This document shows positions 1 through 5,714 of a DNA stretch of 5,714 nucleotides, one piece after another; position 1 is the first letter of the stretch; every line of letters starts with the position of its first letter. Position numbers and translations under genes: made by a program. Where the stretch lies: contig JAKORQ010000414.1 of assembly GCA_029777755.1 (NCBI GenBank), positions 1-5,714 of the forward strand, given 5' to 3'. The notes under the pieces are model-generated. The model saw only the letters and a list, made by a program, of their open reading frames with translations. It was not told where the DNA came from and did not search any database. This DNA is from Planctomycetota bacterium. Lineage in GTDB: Bacteria; Planctomycetota; Phycisphaerae; Tepidisphaerales; Tepidisphaeraceae.

Positions 1-2
1 TG

Positions 3-1556
3 CTGGCTTACGAGCCGCAGGTGGTATCCAACTTCAAGATCAACATCTCGCGCGCACACGACCCGATCTGGCGCTGCATTGCGATAAAGGGCGGGAGCAC
101 GCGCGAGCAGGTCGAGCAGTCAGTCTCGCGTGAACTGGATGGCCAGAAGGTGTCGCTCAACTTGGCGCTCCCAGATGAGGCGGACGGCGACGGGTACGTG
201 ATCGCCGAGTTTCTCGATGGCGCCTGGCAGATCACCGGCTTCCGGCGGCAGGCGCTGCAATCGCCGGTGGGGGTGTCGGTGGATATCGGTACCACGACAG
301 TAGCGCTGCTGGTCGTGGACCTGACGGATGGAAAAGTGCTGGCCTCATCGACCGGGTTCAATCGCCAGATGCATTTGGGCGACGATGTCCTCACACGCAT
401 CAACCTGTGCAGCGACGAGCAGATGCTGGAGCGCATGCAGCAGGCGGTCGTACATGACACACTGGAGCGGCTGCTGAAGCGCTGCCTGAAGGATGAGGGG
501 ATCGCCGAGGATCGGGTGGCCTGCATCAGCATCGCGGCCAACACCACCATGCTGCACCTGTTCGCGGGGGTCGACCCGACGCCGATGGGATTCTCGCCGT
601 TCGTCGCGCCGTTCCTCGAGTGCAAGCATCTGCCGGCATCGGGCGTGAAGCTGCACATAAGCTCGGCCAGAAATTCGGAAGGCAATGGCCGAGTGCAGCC
701 GTCGTCACACGACCCGACGATTCATCTGCTGCCATCCGCGTCGGCGTATGTCGGGGCGGATATAACTGCCGGAGTGGTGTCGTCCGGGCTGGCATATGAG
801 GATGGCCCAAGCCTGCTGGTGGACGTGGGAACCAATGGCGAGATCGTCCTGAAGCACGGGGAGAAGCTGTTTGGCACGGCCACGGCGGCCGGTCCGGCGT
901 TTGAGGGATCGCGCATGTCCTGCGGGATGCGTGCCGGGCAGGGGGCCATCAGCCATATCTCCATGGAAATGACCGAGGATGGGCTGAAGGTGGACTGCGA
1001 GGTCATAGGCAATGTCAAGCCGTCCGGCATATGTGGATCTGCCTACATAGATTTCCTGGGCCAGGCAAGAAAGGTCGGATTGCTTTCGCCATCGGGGAGA
1101 CTTGAGCCGGGAATCGCTGATGATCGCATCGGCCCGTTCCGCACCTTTGGCAACTCTTTCCAGGTTGCCACTGGGCATGGCAAGGAGCCGATCGTGATCA
1201 GCGAGGCTGACATTGCCGCTCTGCTGCAGGCAAAGGCGGCGATCGCGGCAGGCATCCTTACGCTGCTGCGGCGCATCGGTGTCGAGTCATCAGAAATAAA
1301 GACTCTCTACCTGGCCGGCGGGTTTGGCATGCATCTGGACATCGACAACACGATCGCGTGCGGCCTGCTGCCGGGGTTCCGTCGCGAACAGGTTCAACTT
1401 GTGGGCAATACGTCGCTGGCAGGGGCTTACCTCTCGCTTCTCGACGTAAGCGTGCTCGAGGAGATCAAGCGCGTAGCAAAATCCATTGAGATTGTGGAAC
1501 TCAATCTCGATCCAGAATTTGAGGGATGCTATATCGACCAGTTGTCGCTGATCTGA
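3..1556 (+). CDS. RACo-like ASKHA-domain ATPase (corrinoid protein reductive activator family), 5' partial
   Basis: RACo-family proteins use ATP to reactivate oxidised corrinoid (vitamin B12) proteins, reducing Co(II) to Co(I) so that methyl transfer can resume; they act in the cytoplasm. Counting from the GTG at 21, I see a linker region (about 1-80), the first ASKHA phosphate motif DIGTTTVAL (88-96), an NTTMLHLFAGVDPTPMGFSP stretch (174-193), the second phosphate motif DVGTNGEI (268-275), AGPAFEGSRMSCGMRAGQGA (290-309), GICGSAYID (336-344), the LAGGFGMHLDIDN motif (431-443) and VGNTSLAGA (461-469). These match the RACo middle and C-terminal domains. The frame is open to the left edge and the GTG at 21 has no Shine-Dalgarno sequence, so the true start, and probably the N-terminal 2Fe-2S ferredoxin domain usual in the family, lie outside. 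Residues about 205-235 look like a short hydrophilic insertion. The partner corrinoid protein is not in the window. Family assignment is firm; the exact substrate is unknown. Confidence 0.9.
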   Translation: MAYEPQVVSNFKINISRAHDPIWRCIAIKGGSTREQVEQSVSRELDGQKVSLNLALPDEADGDGYVIAEFLDGAWQITGFRRQALQSPVGVSVDIGTTTVALLVVDLTDGKVLASSTGFNRQMHLGDDVLTRINLCSDEQMLERMQQAVVHDTLERLLKRCLKDEGIAEDRVACISIAANTTMLHLFAGVDPTPMGFSPFVAPFLECKHLPASGVKLHISSARNSEGNGRVQPSSHDPTIHLLPSASAYVGADITAGVVSSGLAYEDGPSLLVDVGTNGEIVLKHGEKLFGTATAAGPAFEGSRMSCGMRAGQGAISHISMEMTEDGLKVDCEVIGNVKPSGICGSAYIDFLGQARKVGLLSPSGRLEPGIADDRIGPFRTFGNSFQVATGHGKEPIVISEADIAALLQAKAAIAAGILTLLRRIGVESSEIKTLYLAGGFGMHLDIDNTIACGLLPGFRREQVQLVGNTSLAGAYLSLLDVSVLEEIKRVAKSIEIVELNLDPEFEGCYIDQLSLI

Positions 1557-1563
1557 CCTGACA

Positions 1564-1580
1564 GGCACGGCTCACGTGCT
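1564..1580. terminator. Weak hairpin between convergent gene ends
   Basis: Stem GCACG (1565-1569) pairs with CGTGC (1575-1579) around a 5-base loop, with a G-U pair outside it. It begins 8 bases past the stop of the RACo-like gene and lies in the 70-base gap before the convergent minus-strand gene. No T-run follows directly (the nearest is TTTT at 1592-1595), so it is at best a weak terminator or a 3'-end stabilising hairpin. Confidence 0.2.
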
Positions 1581-1626
1581 CTGCTGATGCGTTTTCGGTT
1601 GTTACCCCTGAGCGAATGATAATGTG

Positions 1627-2043
1627 CTAGAACATGCCCGGAGCTGGTTTGCTGCCCTCGATCTGCTCGCCGCTGGTCGGCTTGTTTGCGCTTTCTGTCT
1701 CGCGCTCGTGCAGGACGCTCTGGTAATAGCCGGCCGCAAAGAATCCCTGTTGTTGCTGGAGCGGCATATTCAGCAACTCGCTCAGCTCCGCGATGATTGC
1801 CTGTGCGGCCGGGTCGGTGCGCTCGGCATTCTGCACATGCTGTTGATGCTTCCGGTCGCGGAAGCGCATCAACTGGACGCAGCGGCCGGATTCGCCGGGG
1901 GTCCAGTTGGGCCCAGTCTGTTCAAAAACTTCAAAGTGCTCGCAACCGAGTTTCAGAAGCACCTGCTTGAAGCGCCGCATCAGTCGAGCATGCTCTTCCT
2001 GCTTGTCCCTGGGGACGATGTAGCTATTCGTCTGCAGCAGCAT
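1627..2043 (-). CDS. Hypothetical protein, possible dimeric alpha/beta-barrel (ABM/NIPSNAP-like) fold
   Basis: This is a soluble 138-residue protein with no signal peptide or membrane segment. I do not recognise a named family. The order of elements suggests a ferredoxin-like dimeric alpha/beta barrel: strand (2-10), helix (14-33), strand (37-43), a loop with GPNW, strand (54-61), a helix with HVQNAERTDPAAQAIIAELS (69-88), and a final strand at FFAAGYYQSVL (101-111). The 'short strand, xHxxxxxxDP, helix' pattern resembles monooxygenase-like ABM and NIPSNAP proteins, but no catalytic residues can be assigned. The tail after 112 is polar and probably disordered. The ATG at 2043 is supported by AAGGA six bases upstream. 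The exactly antisense plus-strand frame was rejected: the minus-strand codons favour G/C at third positions and give a more natural protein composition. It is convergent with the RACo-like gene and divergent from rpiA. The fold is an inference. Confidence 0.75.
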   Translation of the reverse strand: MLLQTNSYIVPRDKQEEHARLMRRFKQVLLKLGCEHFEVFEQTGPNWTPGESGRCVQLMRFRDRKHQQHVQNAERTDPAAQAIIAELSELLNMPLQQQQGFFAAGYYQSVLHERETESANKPTSGEQIEGSKPAPGMF

Positions 2044-2203
2044 TAGTGATCCTTACCTTAAGTGAAACAGCCTGAACAAATGTTGATTGTGCCATATTAG
2101 TTCAAGTGTCGCAAATGTCCGACGACATCGCGCTGCGTTGCGTGAGGCAAAGAACTCCTCCACTGGTACTAACGCATGAGGCAGGCTATTCTCCTGCACA
2201 AAC
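2044..2203. promoter_or_regulatory. Divergent promoter region between the 138-residue gene and rpiA
   Basis: These 160 bases hold no gene and must carry the 5' signals for both flanking genes. The part at about 2075-2105 is AT-richer than its surroundings. On the minus strand TAATAT (plus coordinates 2094-2099) is a plausible -10 box about 50 bases upstream of the 2043 start, but no good -35 box sits 16-18 bases before it. On the plus strand I see no convincing -35/-10 pair for rpiA. I see no clear operator or riboswitch. Confidence 0.4.
2050..2059 (-). promoter_or_regulatory. Ribosome binding site of the 138-residue gene
   Basis: The minus strand reads AAGGTAAGGA, holding two overlapping SD-like cores. 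The nearer one, AAGGA, ends six bases before the ATG. This is the clearest Shine-Dalgarno site for a start used in the window and it fixes the start of this gene. Confidence 0.6.
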
Positions 2204-2905
2204 ATGAACGGGAAACAGCGAGCTGCTAAAGAGGCCCTCAAGTATATCCGGGAGGGCATGGTGGTCGGCCTTGGCACGGGGTCGACTTCTGAGTGTTTCA
2301 TTCACCTTCTCGCCGGGGAGGTTAAGGCGGGCAGATTCAGCAACCTCCGGTGCGTGGCGACATCGGTGCAGAGTGAGAATCTGGCACGTGAACTGGGGCT
2401 TACGGTAATCTCGCTGCACGAGTGCGGTGTGGTTGACCTTACCATAGACGGTGCCGACGAGATTGACCCCCGCGTACACCTGATCAAGGGGCTGGGCGGT
2501 GCGCTGGTGCGTGAGAAGATCGTGGAGCAGAACTCCCGTCGCTTCATCTGCATCGCCGATTCCAGCAAACTGGTGCAGCGTCTGGGGACGAAGTGCCCGC
2601 TGCCGGTGGAAGTCCTGCCATTTGCGCACCAGGTGCATGAGAATTTCTTCCACAGCCTCGGCGGAACGCCTCGCCTGCGCACTCGAGAGGACGGCTCTCC
2701 ATACGTCACCGATAACGGCAACTACATCTATCAATTGACCTTCCCGAGGGGGATAGCCTCACCGGCTGACCTGGATCGCAAGCTGCGTTCGCGAGCGGGA
2801 ATAGTGGGGACGGGACTGTTTCTCTCATTGGCCGATACTGCGCTGATCGGCAGTGATGACGAGGAGACGGTCAAGGTGATTCGTCATCGCCTGTCAGCGA
2901 GCTGA
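2204..2905 (+). CDS. rpiA: Ribose-5-phosphate isomerase A
   Basis: Cytoplasmic enzyme of the non-oxidative pentose phosphate pathway that interconverts ribose 5-phosphate and ribulose 5-phosphate. At 233 residues it is slightly longer than E. coli RpiA (219). Family motifs occur in order: phosphate-binding GLGTGSTS (22-29), DGADEID (82-88), KGLGGALVREK (95-105), FICIADSSKLV (114-124), LPVEVLPFA (133-141), TDNGNYI (169-175) and a GIVGTGLFL segment (199-207). The residues matching E. coli Asp81, Asp84, Lys94 and catalytic Glu103 appear to be Asp82, Asp85, Lys95 and Glu104, so the active site looks intact. An in-frame TGA at 2177-2179 with no other start codon after it makes the ATG at 2204 the most upstream start possible. 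No SD sequence lies at normal spacing; GAGG at 2178-2181 is too far away. Its last 12 bases overlap the 3' end of the convergent MauE-like gene. Confidence 0.97.
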   Translation: MNGKQRAAKEALKYIREGMVVGLGTGSTSECFIHLLAGEVKAGRFSNLRCVATSVQSENLARELGLTVISLHECGVVDLTIDGADEIDPRVHLIKGLGGALVREKIVEQNSRRFICIADSSKLVQRLGTKCPLPVEVLPFAHQVHENFFHSLGGTPRLRTREDGSPYVTDNGNYIYQLTFPRGIASPADLDRKLRSRAGIVGTGLFLSLADTALIGSDDEETVKVIRHRLSAS

Positions 2906-3382
2906 TGCCTGCTGCGGATGACTCGAGTGGTCATCCTCGCCAGTTGGCTCCTTCGGTTCCGGGCCAGTCATCAGCCACAGCCAGGCGCAGCCCAGCAGAA
3001 GAAGCACATTGCGGCCGATGGAGAATCCCAACTCCACCCTTGGATCGATCCCATCCGGGAATACCTGGCGGATGCCACAACCGCACAGCGCTGGCGTCTG
3101 GCGGAATAACTCGGCCGCCAGTATGCCAGTGAACGCCAGAAGCAGCGCCCCCGCGACTGCGGAACTCCAGCGTGGTTTAAGCGAGCTCAGCATCCACAGC
3201 CCGATCAGCGCCTCGACGGCGAGTATGGAGTAGTGCCGCGTGTAGCTGTAGGCGACTATGCGGTCGTAGATGCTCTCAACCGGGCCGAGATTCAGTCCAT
3301 GCGACCACTTGGCGTACGCCGACACCAGCAGCACGCCCCCGATCAGCAGTCTCCAGACCCAGTTGCAGATTTCTACCGCCAT
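2894..3382 (-). CDS. MauE/DoxX-like four-helix membrane protein with CGCG motif
   Basis: This 162-residue integral membrane protein has four predicted helices at about 8-24, 52-68, 72-93 and 119-138. Between helices 3 and 4 is LCGCGIR, with cysteines at 100 and 102, followed by a loop with PDGIDPRVELG. Helix layout, size and a Cys-Gly-Cys motif at this place resemble the MauE/DoxX-like family, several members of which are linked to disulfide or thioredoxin-type redox chemistry in the envelope. A redox role here is inferred from the family; no thioredoxin-like partner is visible in the window. The C-terminal tail (about 141-162) is polar, with acidic residues and histidines. The frame can be extended upstream to an ATG at 3526, but the extra 48 residues are Arg-rich and unlike the family. 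The ATG at 3382, preceded by GAGAAGAAG, puts the first helix right at the N-terminus and was chosen. The gene starts 225 bases after the upstream minus-strand gene ends. Confidence 0.8.
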   Translation of the reverse strand: MAVEICNWVWRLLIGGVLLVSAYAKWSHGLNLGPVESIYDRIVAYSYTRHYSILAVEALIGLWMLSSLKPRWSSAVAGALLLAFTGILAAELFRQTPALCGCGIRQVFPDGIDPRVELGFSIGRNVLLLLGCAWLWLMTGPEPKEPTGEDDHSSHPQQASAR

Positions 3383-3494
3383 CTTCTTCTCAATGTTACC
3401 CGCTTGTCGTGGCCAGATGAAACGCAACCTGCCGCCACAACGCATACCGAAATGCGCTTCGATCAATTCCCTCGAAAGGGGAGATGAGATGGCG
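3377..3494 (-). promoter_or_regulatory. Possible structured leader of the MauE-like gene (RBS-sequestering four-way junction)
   Basis: Read on either strand, CGCCATCT (3377-3384) is perfectly complementary to AGATGGCG (3487-3494). The helix continues with 3386-3486 and with TCTC (3388-3391) pairing GAGA (3481-3484): 13 pairs with one bulge and one mismatch. Three hairpins lie inside: 3469-3472 with 3477-3480 (loop UUCG on the minus strand), 3441-3445 with 3452-3456 (loop UUCGGU on the minus strand), and 3409-3416 with 3429-3438 (two-base bulge at 3432-3433, 12-base loop). The minus-strand closing helix contains the RBS and start codon of the MauE-like gene, so this could control its translation. 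A further stem, 3493-3498 with 3511-3516, competes for two bases. The caveat is that both arms resemble 'RBS + ATG GCG', so the closing helix could be coincidence. It matches no riboswitch class I recognise. Confidence 0.35.
3383..3391 (-). promoter_or_regulatory. Ribosome binding site of the MauE-like gene
   Basis: The minus strand reads GAGAAGAAG directly before the ATG at 3382. It is purine-rich and SD-like rather than canonical. It supports the 3382 start over the upstream ATG at 3526, and it lies inside the closing helix of the possible leader structure. Confidence 0.5.
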
Positions 3495-3550
3495 CGGGAA
3501 CCAGACATCGCCCGCGGACGTACCAATCGCGAAGATTTTCTTCCCTCCCT

Positions 3551-3590
3551 GCCCCGCAGGTCACACCCACGCCTGCGGGGCTTTTGTTTT
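3551..3590 (+). terminator. Strong intrinsic terminator, plus-strand orientation
   Basis: A perfect 10-base-pair GC-rich stem, GCCCCGCAGG (3551-3560) with CCTGCGGGGC (3572-3581), encloses an 11-base loop and is followed at once by TTTTGTTTT (3582-3590). Read on the minus strand, the stem is followed by AGGGAGGGAAG, with no T-run, so it is a terminator only for plus-strand transcripts. No plus-strand gene ends near it; the nearest is rpiA, 645 bases upstream. It faces the 3' end of the large minus-strand gene (stop at 3607-3609). Confidence 0.75.
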
Positions 3591-3606
3591 CATTTTCGGC
3601 GCGGCG

Positions 3607-5714
3607 TTATTCCGGCCGAGCCTGCTTGAGCTCCCCGGCGGGGATCAGATCCATGATGGCCGGCGGAATCTTCATGTCGGCGAAGATCACCATCAGCATG
3701 GGCTGCGCTGTGGCGATGCAGATGCGACCGGCCGGGTCGATCCACATGCGCAGCACTTCGCCGGTCTGCCTCACCACCTCAGGGAACACCGCATCGAGCG
3801 AGAACGGCTGCGGGCCGACCGGATTGACGCGATAGCGGGATATGGTTCCTTCGGCGTGCAGAAGGTAAACACGATCATTCTTGACCGCACCTGCCAGTAT
3901 CGCGCCGGGCGCCTGTTCAGAGATGGGCTGCTCATGCAACCTGCCTGCGCTGTCGCGCATGGCCAGCATAGATGTATCTATCCAGACCGTGGAGCCATCA
4001 GTAATTTTGCCGGGGATGCGTGACAGGGGCTGGGATGTGCTGGAGCTGGTCAGTTCAGGAGCAAGCGAGGTCAGCAGTTCGCCCTTAACAGCACTCCATG
4101 CGTTTTCCTTCAGTGCGAAGGCTCCACCGCGCTTGACGGCCGGCCAGTGATCCTCAGTCCAGCCAACCTCGCCGCCGGGCACGGGCATCGTCCAGATCTG
4201 TAGCGTGAGCGTGGGATCGGCGATCCTCGGGTCGATCAGCAGGAAGTCCTTTCCATACGGCTCGGCGCCAACGGGTGCCAGCAGAACGCGGCTCTGGCGA
4301 TCGATCCCGGCCAGCACGCGGTAGTCCATCTGCGCTTGCCGGGTGAGCGGCAGCAGTTCCTGCCCGAAGAATAGTTGTGCGCCGCTGAGGCTGTCGGAGA
4401 CGACCCACTCCCCGCCCACGCAGTAAAGCTCGACCGAGCCGACGGCCAGCTTACGGGCAAGGGCCGGAGGTAGCAGTTGGATCGGCCGTCCGCGACGAAT
4501 GGCAATCCATGCAGGGGTGGCCTGATTCTCGTGGCCGCCGGATTGCACCTTTACTCCGGCTTCCGCGAGGTAGACCATGCCGTCGTTTATGCGCCAGATC
4601 GGCCGCAGCATACCGTCGATCAGCTCGAACCGCCCAAGCGAAGGGCTGGTGCGGGAGCGGAGAATCTCCTCAACGCGGAGGCGAGCTTCGCCGGTGGTTT
4701 GCTGCAGCATCCGCTCAAGCGTTGACCATGCTGCCGGACCCATGGCGGCCAGTTGCGCGTGTGCCTGGTTGCGCAGCTCAGGATCATCGTCCGAGAGCTG
4801 GGCGACCAGGTGCTTCAGGCGCGACTCATCGGTTGGGGTTGCCTCAAGCTCGGCGATCTGCAGGCGAACGATCCCCATGGCCTCGGGAATAATCTGGAGC
4901 ACGCTGCCATCGACAAACGGCACAAGCTGGACGAACGGCAGGTCCCACGTTCCAGGCAGGCTCTGCCATTGGCCATCACTGAACCAGGCGACCTTGGCCT
5001 TGATCTCCGGGCGTGAAGAAGGGATCCATGCCAAGAAGCCGTTTCGGGTAGGCTCTATCATGGGCACAGACATGCTTGAGTCGGCAAGTTGCCGGTGCTG
5101 CTCCACAGGGTCGGCGCCCGGGCGGATCAGCGACACGCCTCGAGAGGTGGGAACGGCCAGGCCATCCTCCAGCGGCACGGCAAAGGTCCAGTGATAGTCC
5201 TGGTGCTCAAGTTTCACGAACTGACCGGGGCTGATGAGCATGCGGAACTCGCCTGACTGGTCGCGCACCACCGGCAGGGGCCGATACTGCCTGCCCGCCC
5301 GTTGCCAGTAGACGTGAACGACCTGCTCGCGGGTGAGATGCACGGCCCGGCGGCTCTCGTCGGTGAGGTTGGCAAGCGAGGGGGCCTCCGGGTGCGAGAT
5401 CCACAGGTCCCGCCGGGGACAGATGTAGGCCCAGCAGGGGAGCCTGATCCTGGCGGCCTGCTCCAGGGGAAGCTTCTCGGTGCCGATGGATGCGTCCGCC
5501 ATGCCCGGGAGGACGCGCAGCAGATCTGAGTAAGCCTGCACGCGGGGCGGTTCTGGTTGCCGGGGAGTCTGCTCAGCCTGCTCCACGGCCGGCGCGGTTG
5601 TGGTCGCTGGCGACGGGGGTGCAACCTCTCCAGCGTCCTGCGAAGTTCTGTAAGCCGCCACACCGATCAATGCCGCTGCGGCGAGCAAAGCAGCCAGAAC
5701 AAGGAATATTGCCA
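3607..5714 (-). CDS. Large membrane-anchored or exported protein of unknown function with HEAT-like segment, 5' partial
   Basis: About 701 residues are visible and the frame is open to the right edge. The first usable start, TTG at 5688, cuts through a hydrophobic stretch beginning AIFLVLAALLAAAALIG, so the true start lies outside the window. Counting from that TTG, the order is: a signal anchor or membrane helix (to about 13); a Pro/Ala/Thr-rich linker (about 18-50); a beta-rich region with many aromatic and Gly/Pro turns (about 80-280), which includes PCWAYICP (84-91); a helical HEAT-like pair (about 286-346) containing LVAQLSDDDPELRNQAHAQL and LRVEEILRS; and a second beta-rich region (about 350-693). 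The beta-rich halves could be propeller-like, but I see no repeated blade motif. HEAT segments of this style are common in planctomycete envelope proteins. The bulk is expected outside the cytoplasmic membrane. I do not recognise a family and assign no function. The gene ends 225 bases before the MauE-like gene on the same strand. Confidence 0.8.
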   Translation of the reverse strand, partial: AIFLVLAALLAAAALIGVAAYRTSQDAGEVAPPSPATTTAPAVEQAEQTPRQPEPPRVQAYSDLLRVLPGMADASIGTEKLPLEQAARIRLPCWAYICPRRDLWISHPEAPSLANLTDESRRAVHLTREQVVHVYWQRAGRQYRPLPVVRDQSGEFRMLISPGQFVKLEHQDYHWTFAVPLEDGLAVPTSRGVSLIRPGADPVEQHRQLADSSMSVPMIEPTRNGFLAWIPSSRPEIKAKVAWFSDGQWQSLPGTWDLPFVQLVPFVDGSVLQIIPEAMGIVRLQIAELEATPTDESRLKHLVAQLSDDDPELRNQAHAQLAAMGPAAWSTLERMLQQTTGEARLRVEEILRSRTSPSLGRFELIDGMLRPIWRINDGMVYLAEAGVKVQSGGHENQATPAWIAIRRGRPIQLLPPALARKLAVGSVELYCVGGEWVVSDSLSGAQLFFGQELLPLTRQAQMDYRVLAGIDRQSRVLLAPVGAEPYGKDFLLIDPRIADPTLTLQIWTMPVPGGEVGWTEDHWPAVKRGGAFALKENAWSAVKGELLTSLAPELTSSSTSQPLSRIPGKITDGSTVWIDTSMLAMRDSAGRLHEQPISEQAPGAILAGAVKNDRVYLLHAEGTISRYRVNPVGPQPFSLDAVFPEVVRQTGEVLRMWIDPAGRICIATAQPMLMVIFADMKIPPAIMDLIPAGELKQARPE

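Noticed and set aside
1624..2046. Plus-strand 140-residue frame exactly antisense to the 138-residue gene.
   Set aside because: It is Leu-rich because it is the complement of Gln/Lys-rich codons, it lacks an RBS, and third-position G/C usage favours the minus strand.
2251..2260. Alternative rpiA start at the ATG at 2258 behind GGAGG.
   Set aside because: The spacing is only two bases, and starting here would remove the N-terminal helix that precedes the GLGTGSTS motif in the family.
3409..3483. Plus-strand resemblance to a SAM-I riboswitch: TGGCCAGATGAAACGCAACC (3410-3429) and CAATTCC before a hairpin and GAGATGAG.
   Set aside because: The GATGA and GCAACC words match, but the segment after the closing helix has no GG to pair with AACC, so the SAM-I P2 helix cannot form. 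No plus-strand gene lies downstream. An Rfam cmscan would settle it.
3383..3526. Upstream extension of the MauE-like gene to an ATG at 3526.
   Set aside because: The added 48 residues are Arg-rich and unlike the family, and the internal ATG at 3382 has an SD-like sequence and places the first membrane helix at the N-terminus.
3489..3629. Plus-strand 46-codon frame starting at an ATG that follows AAAGGGGAG at good spacing.
   Set aside because: The intrinsic terminator at 3551-3590 lies inside the frame, so most transcripts would end before the stop codon. The product is Arg/Pro-rich with no recognisable feature. The SD-like sequence can be explained by the inverted repeat.
4577..5194. Long plus-strand frame inside the large minus-strand gene.
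   Set aside because: It has a Ser/Arg-rich composition typical of antisense shadows in GC-rich genes, and lies entirely within a minus-strand frame of about 700 codons with sensible protein features.

Overview
The window is GC-rich and gene-dense, and looks like bacterial chromosome. Several traits hint at a Planctomycetota-like genome: a RACo-type corrinoid-activation ATPase, a MauE/DoxX-like membrane protein with a CGCG motif, a large membrane-anchored protein with an embedded HEAT-like segment of a style often seen in planctomycetes, and weak or absent Shine-Dalgarno sites at some genes. This placement is an inference from family style and has not been tested. No mobile element, CRISPR array, tRNA or rRNA is visible.

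Layout: (1) positions 3-1556, plus strand, the C-terminal four-fifths or so of a RACo-like ASKHA ATPase, cut by the left edge; (2) 1627-2043, minus strand, a 138-residue protein of unknown function that may have a dimeric alpha/beta-barrel (ABM/NIPSNAP-like) fold; (3) a 160-base divergent promoter region; (4) 2204-2905, plus strand, ribose-5-phosphate isomerase A (rpiA); (5) 2894-3382, minus strand, a MauE/DoxX-like four-helix membrane protein whose 3' end overlaps the 3' end of rpiA by 12 bases; (6) a 224-base intergenic region, 3383-3606, with several inverted repeats and a strong intrinsic terminator that points along the plus strand; (7) 3607 to the right edge, minus strand, a large secreted or membrane-anchored protein of unknown function whose N-terminus lies outside the window.

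The genes do not form one operon. Neighbours are convergent, divergent or separated by long gaps, and they share no obvious pathway: corrinoid-protein reactivation, the pentose phosphate pathway, a redox-linked membrane protein and an envelope protein of unknown function.

The least explained part is 3377-3590. The start region of the MauE-like gene can pair with a segment about 100 bases upstream, closing a possible four-way junction that would hide its ribosome binding site. Next to it is a plus-strand terminator that has no obvious plus-strand gene to serve, other than a long rpiA read-through transcript or an unrecognised small RNA.
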